A stretch of DNA of 64,000 bases from Rhodococcus tukisamuensis NBRC 100609. Its GTDB lineage: Bacteria; Actinomycetota; Actinomycetes; Mycobacteriales; Mycobacteriaceae. Below, piece after piece: positions 62,387 to 64,000 of this stretch. Position 1 is the stretch's first letter. Every line of letters begins with the position of its first letter. The notes beneath the pieces were generated by a model, which saw nothing but the letters and a program-made list of their open reading frames with translations, had not been told where the DNA came from and made no database searches. Made by a program: the position numbers and the translations under genes. The stretch is from positions 1 to 64,000 of the forward strand of contig NZ_BCXG01000002.1 of NCBI RefSeq assembly GCF_001894985.1. The letters run 5' to 3'.

Positions 62387-64000
62387 TCAGTGCGCGACCG
62401 CCTTCTCCACGCCGACGCCGGTCAGGGAGCGCACCTCCATCTCGGCCTGCTTGCCCGCGTCCTCGAGCTTCCCACGGCCCACGTAGGTGCCGACGATGCC
62501 CAGCACGAAGGCCAGCGGGATGGACACGATGCCGGGGTTCGCCAGCGGGAACCAGGCGAAGTCGGCGTCGGGGAACATCGAGGTCGGAGTGCCGGAGACG
62601 GCCGGCGAGAAGACGATCAACGTCAGGCAGCTGAGCAGGCCACCGTAGATGCTGAACAGCGCGCCGGTGGTGTTGAAACCCTTCCAGAACAGGGAGTACA
62701 GCAGGGTCGGCAGGTTCGCCGACGCCGCGACCGCGAAGGCCAGCGCCACCAGGAAGGCGATGTTCTGCCCCATCGCCAGGATGCCGAGCACGATCGACAC
62801 CAGGCCGATGACCACCACGGTGATCCGCGAGACCCGGACCTGCTCCTCCTCGGATGCGTTGCCGCGCTTGATGACACTGGCGTAGATGTCGTGGGCGAAG
62901 GACGCCGACGCGGTGATCGCCAGGCCCGCGACCACGGCCAGGATGGTGGCGAACGCGACCGCGGAGATGATCGCCAGGAAGACCGTGCCGCCGAGCTCGA
63001 AGGCCAGCAGTGGCGCCGCCGAGTTCTCCTTGCCGGGCGCGGCCAGGATGGCGTCGGGTCCGACCAGCTTCGCGGCGCCGTAGCCGAGCACCAGGGTGAA
63101 CAGGTAGAAGGCGCCGATGAGGCCGATGGCCCAGGTGACCGAGCGACGGGCCTCCTTCGCGGTGGGCACGGTGTAGAAGCGCATCAGCACGTGCGGCAGG
63201 CCGGCGGTGCCGAGGACCAGCGCGAGGCCGAGGGAGATGAAGTCGAGTCGCGTCATCGAGCTGAGGCCGTACTTGGCGCCCGGCGCCAGCACGTCCCGGC
63301 CCGCGACCGCCTCGTTGGTGGAGCTGTTGACCATGGCCTGCGCGTCGGCGAGCAGCTGCGAGAAGTTGCCCTTCACCGCGAACAGGACCAGCACGAACAT
63401 GATGCCCGCGCCGAGGATCAGCAGCACGGCCTTGACCATCTGCACGTAGGTGGTGCCCTTCATGCCGCCGATCAGCACGTAGACGATCATGAGCAGGCCG
63501 ACCACGGTCACCACGATCGCCTGGCCGACCTTGTCGTGGATGTCGAGCAGGAGCGCGACGAGTCCGCCGGCGCCTGCCATCTGGGCGAGCAGGTAGAACA
63601 GCGAGACCACCAGGGTGGACAGCGCCGCGGCCATCCGCACCGGCCGCTGCTTGAGCCGGAAGCTCAGCACGTCCGCCATGGTGAACCGGCCCGTGTTGCG
63701 CAACAACTCCGCCACCAGCAGCAGGGCCACCAGCCAGGCGACCAGGAATCCGATCGAGTAGAGGAAGCCGTCGTAGCCGTAGACCGCGATGGCGCCGGCG
63801 ATGCCGAGGAAGGACGCCGCCGAAAGGTAGTCGCCCGCGATCGCGAACCCGTTCTGCGGGCCGGAGAACTGGGCGCCGCCGGTGTAGAAGTCCGATGCCT
63901 TGGTGGTGGTGCGGCTGGCGCGGATCACGATGGTCATGGTGATGACGACGAAGGCCACGAAGATGGCGATGTTGAGCATCGGGTTGCCGACATCGGCCGA
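62387..64000 (-). CDS. actP: Cation/acetate symporter, ActP-like (N-terminus outside window)
   Basis: At least 538 residues of an SSS-family transporter with 13 helices. Diagnostic stretches are RASRTTTKASDFYTGG, QNGFAIAGDYLSAASFLGIAG, GGMKGTTYVQMVKAVLLI and GLPHVLMRFYTVPTAKEARRS, all typical of ActP, which imports acetate with sodium or protons. The frame is open upstream of the first visible Met (63979), reading SADVGNP, as in full-length ActP, so the true start lies beyond the right edge. A DUF485 partner gene would be expected upstream, outside the window. Confidence 0.92.
   Translation of the reverse strand, partial: SADVGNPMLNIAIFVAFVVITMTIVIRASRTTTKASDFYTGGAQFSGPQNGFAIAGDYLSAASFLGIAGAIAVYGYDGFLYSIGFLVAWLVALLLVAELLRNTGRFTMADVLSFRLKQRPVRMAAALSTLVVSLFYLLAQMAGAGGLVALLLDIHDKVGQAIVVTVVGLLMIVYVLIGGMKGTTYVQMVKAVLLILGAGIMFVLVLFAVKGNFSQLLADAQAMVNSSTNEAVAGRDVLAPGAKYGLSSMTRLDFISLGLALVLGTAGLPHVLMRFYTVPTAKEARRSVTWAIGLIGAFYLFTLVLGYGAAKLVGPDAILAAPGKENSAAPLLAFELGGTVFLAIISAVAFATILAVVAGLAITASASFAHDIYASVIKRGNASEEEQVRVSRITVVVIGLVSIVLGILAMGQNIAFLVALAFAVAASANLPTLLYSLFWKGFNTTGALFSIYGGLLSCLTLIVFSPAVSGTPTSMFPDADFAWFPLANPGIVSIPLAFVLGIVGTYVGRGKLEDAGKQAEMEVRSLTGVGVEKAVAH

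Overview
The window is very GC-rich (roughly 70% by eye), uses many GTG and TTG starts, and packs genes with ATGA or GTGA overlaps. Gene order from about 7 kb to 43 kb follows, in reverse, the Mycobacterium tuberculosis segment Rv0944-Rv0959: fpg2, SDR, pgi, chorismate mutase, uvrD1, M23 peptidase, sucC, sucD, Rv0954-like, Rv0955-like, purN, purH, MoxR-type ATPase and VWA protein. This points to Mycobacteriales, most likely Rhodococcus, Nocardia or a close relative. It is ordinary chromosome; I see no integrase, transposase, prophage or CRISPR array.

Layout. 0-2.5 kb: a PknK-like kinase fused to a STAND-type ATPase, cut by the window edge. 2.5-5.5 kb: a zinc-starvation island in which two divergent transcripts, each with a Zur-like box, encode cysteine-free ribosomal proteins (L32, L31B, L28, L33, S14, S18) and the hibernation-recruiting protein MRF. 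5.5-16.8 kb: an AEC transporter, a PlsC-like acyltransferase, the ATPase/VWA pair, a DUF3311 plus sodium-solute symporter pair, a PETase-like secreted hydrolase, a PucR regulator and another hydrolase. 16.8-18 kb: the only sizeable non-coding stretch, holding a 63-bp dispersed palindrome, an inverted pair of DnaA boxes, a decayed DUF559-type gene and a leader-peptide attenuator before a 63-residue orphan protein.

18-36 kb: purine synthesis (purH, purN), envelope-associated membrane proteins, succinyl-CoA synthetase, a large membrane protein, a LytM peptidase behind a perfect Crp/GlxR site, a LuxR regulator next to a hemerythrin, UvrD1/PcrA, chorismate mutase, an aldehyde dehydrogenase and pgi. 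36-48 kb: an ApbE-like protein, a crotonase, an SDR, a flavin disulfide oxidoreductase overlapping an esterase, Fpg2, CobF, then thyA-folA and small enzymes.

48-64 kb: a universal stress protein, a NarL-type two-component system, two luciferase-like oxidoreductases, an SDR, a tandem ABM-domain membrane protein, a TetR-MMPL-DUF3533 export module, tRNA-Arg(CCU), a DUF1254 protein, a solute-binding lipoprotein, an Rv0910-like SRPBCC protein and an ActP-type acetate symporter cut by the right edge.

The most notable signals are the leader ORF with two competing hairpins at 17.5-17.7 kb, the three gap-free 63-bp copies of a dispersed palindrome, the DnaA-box pair, the apparent CTG start of purN and the zinc-responsive ribosome-remodelling island. 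All family assignments come from reading the sequence and from memory of these families; no database search was run.
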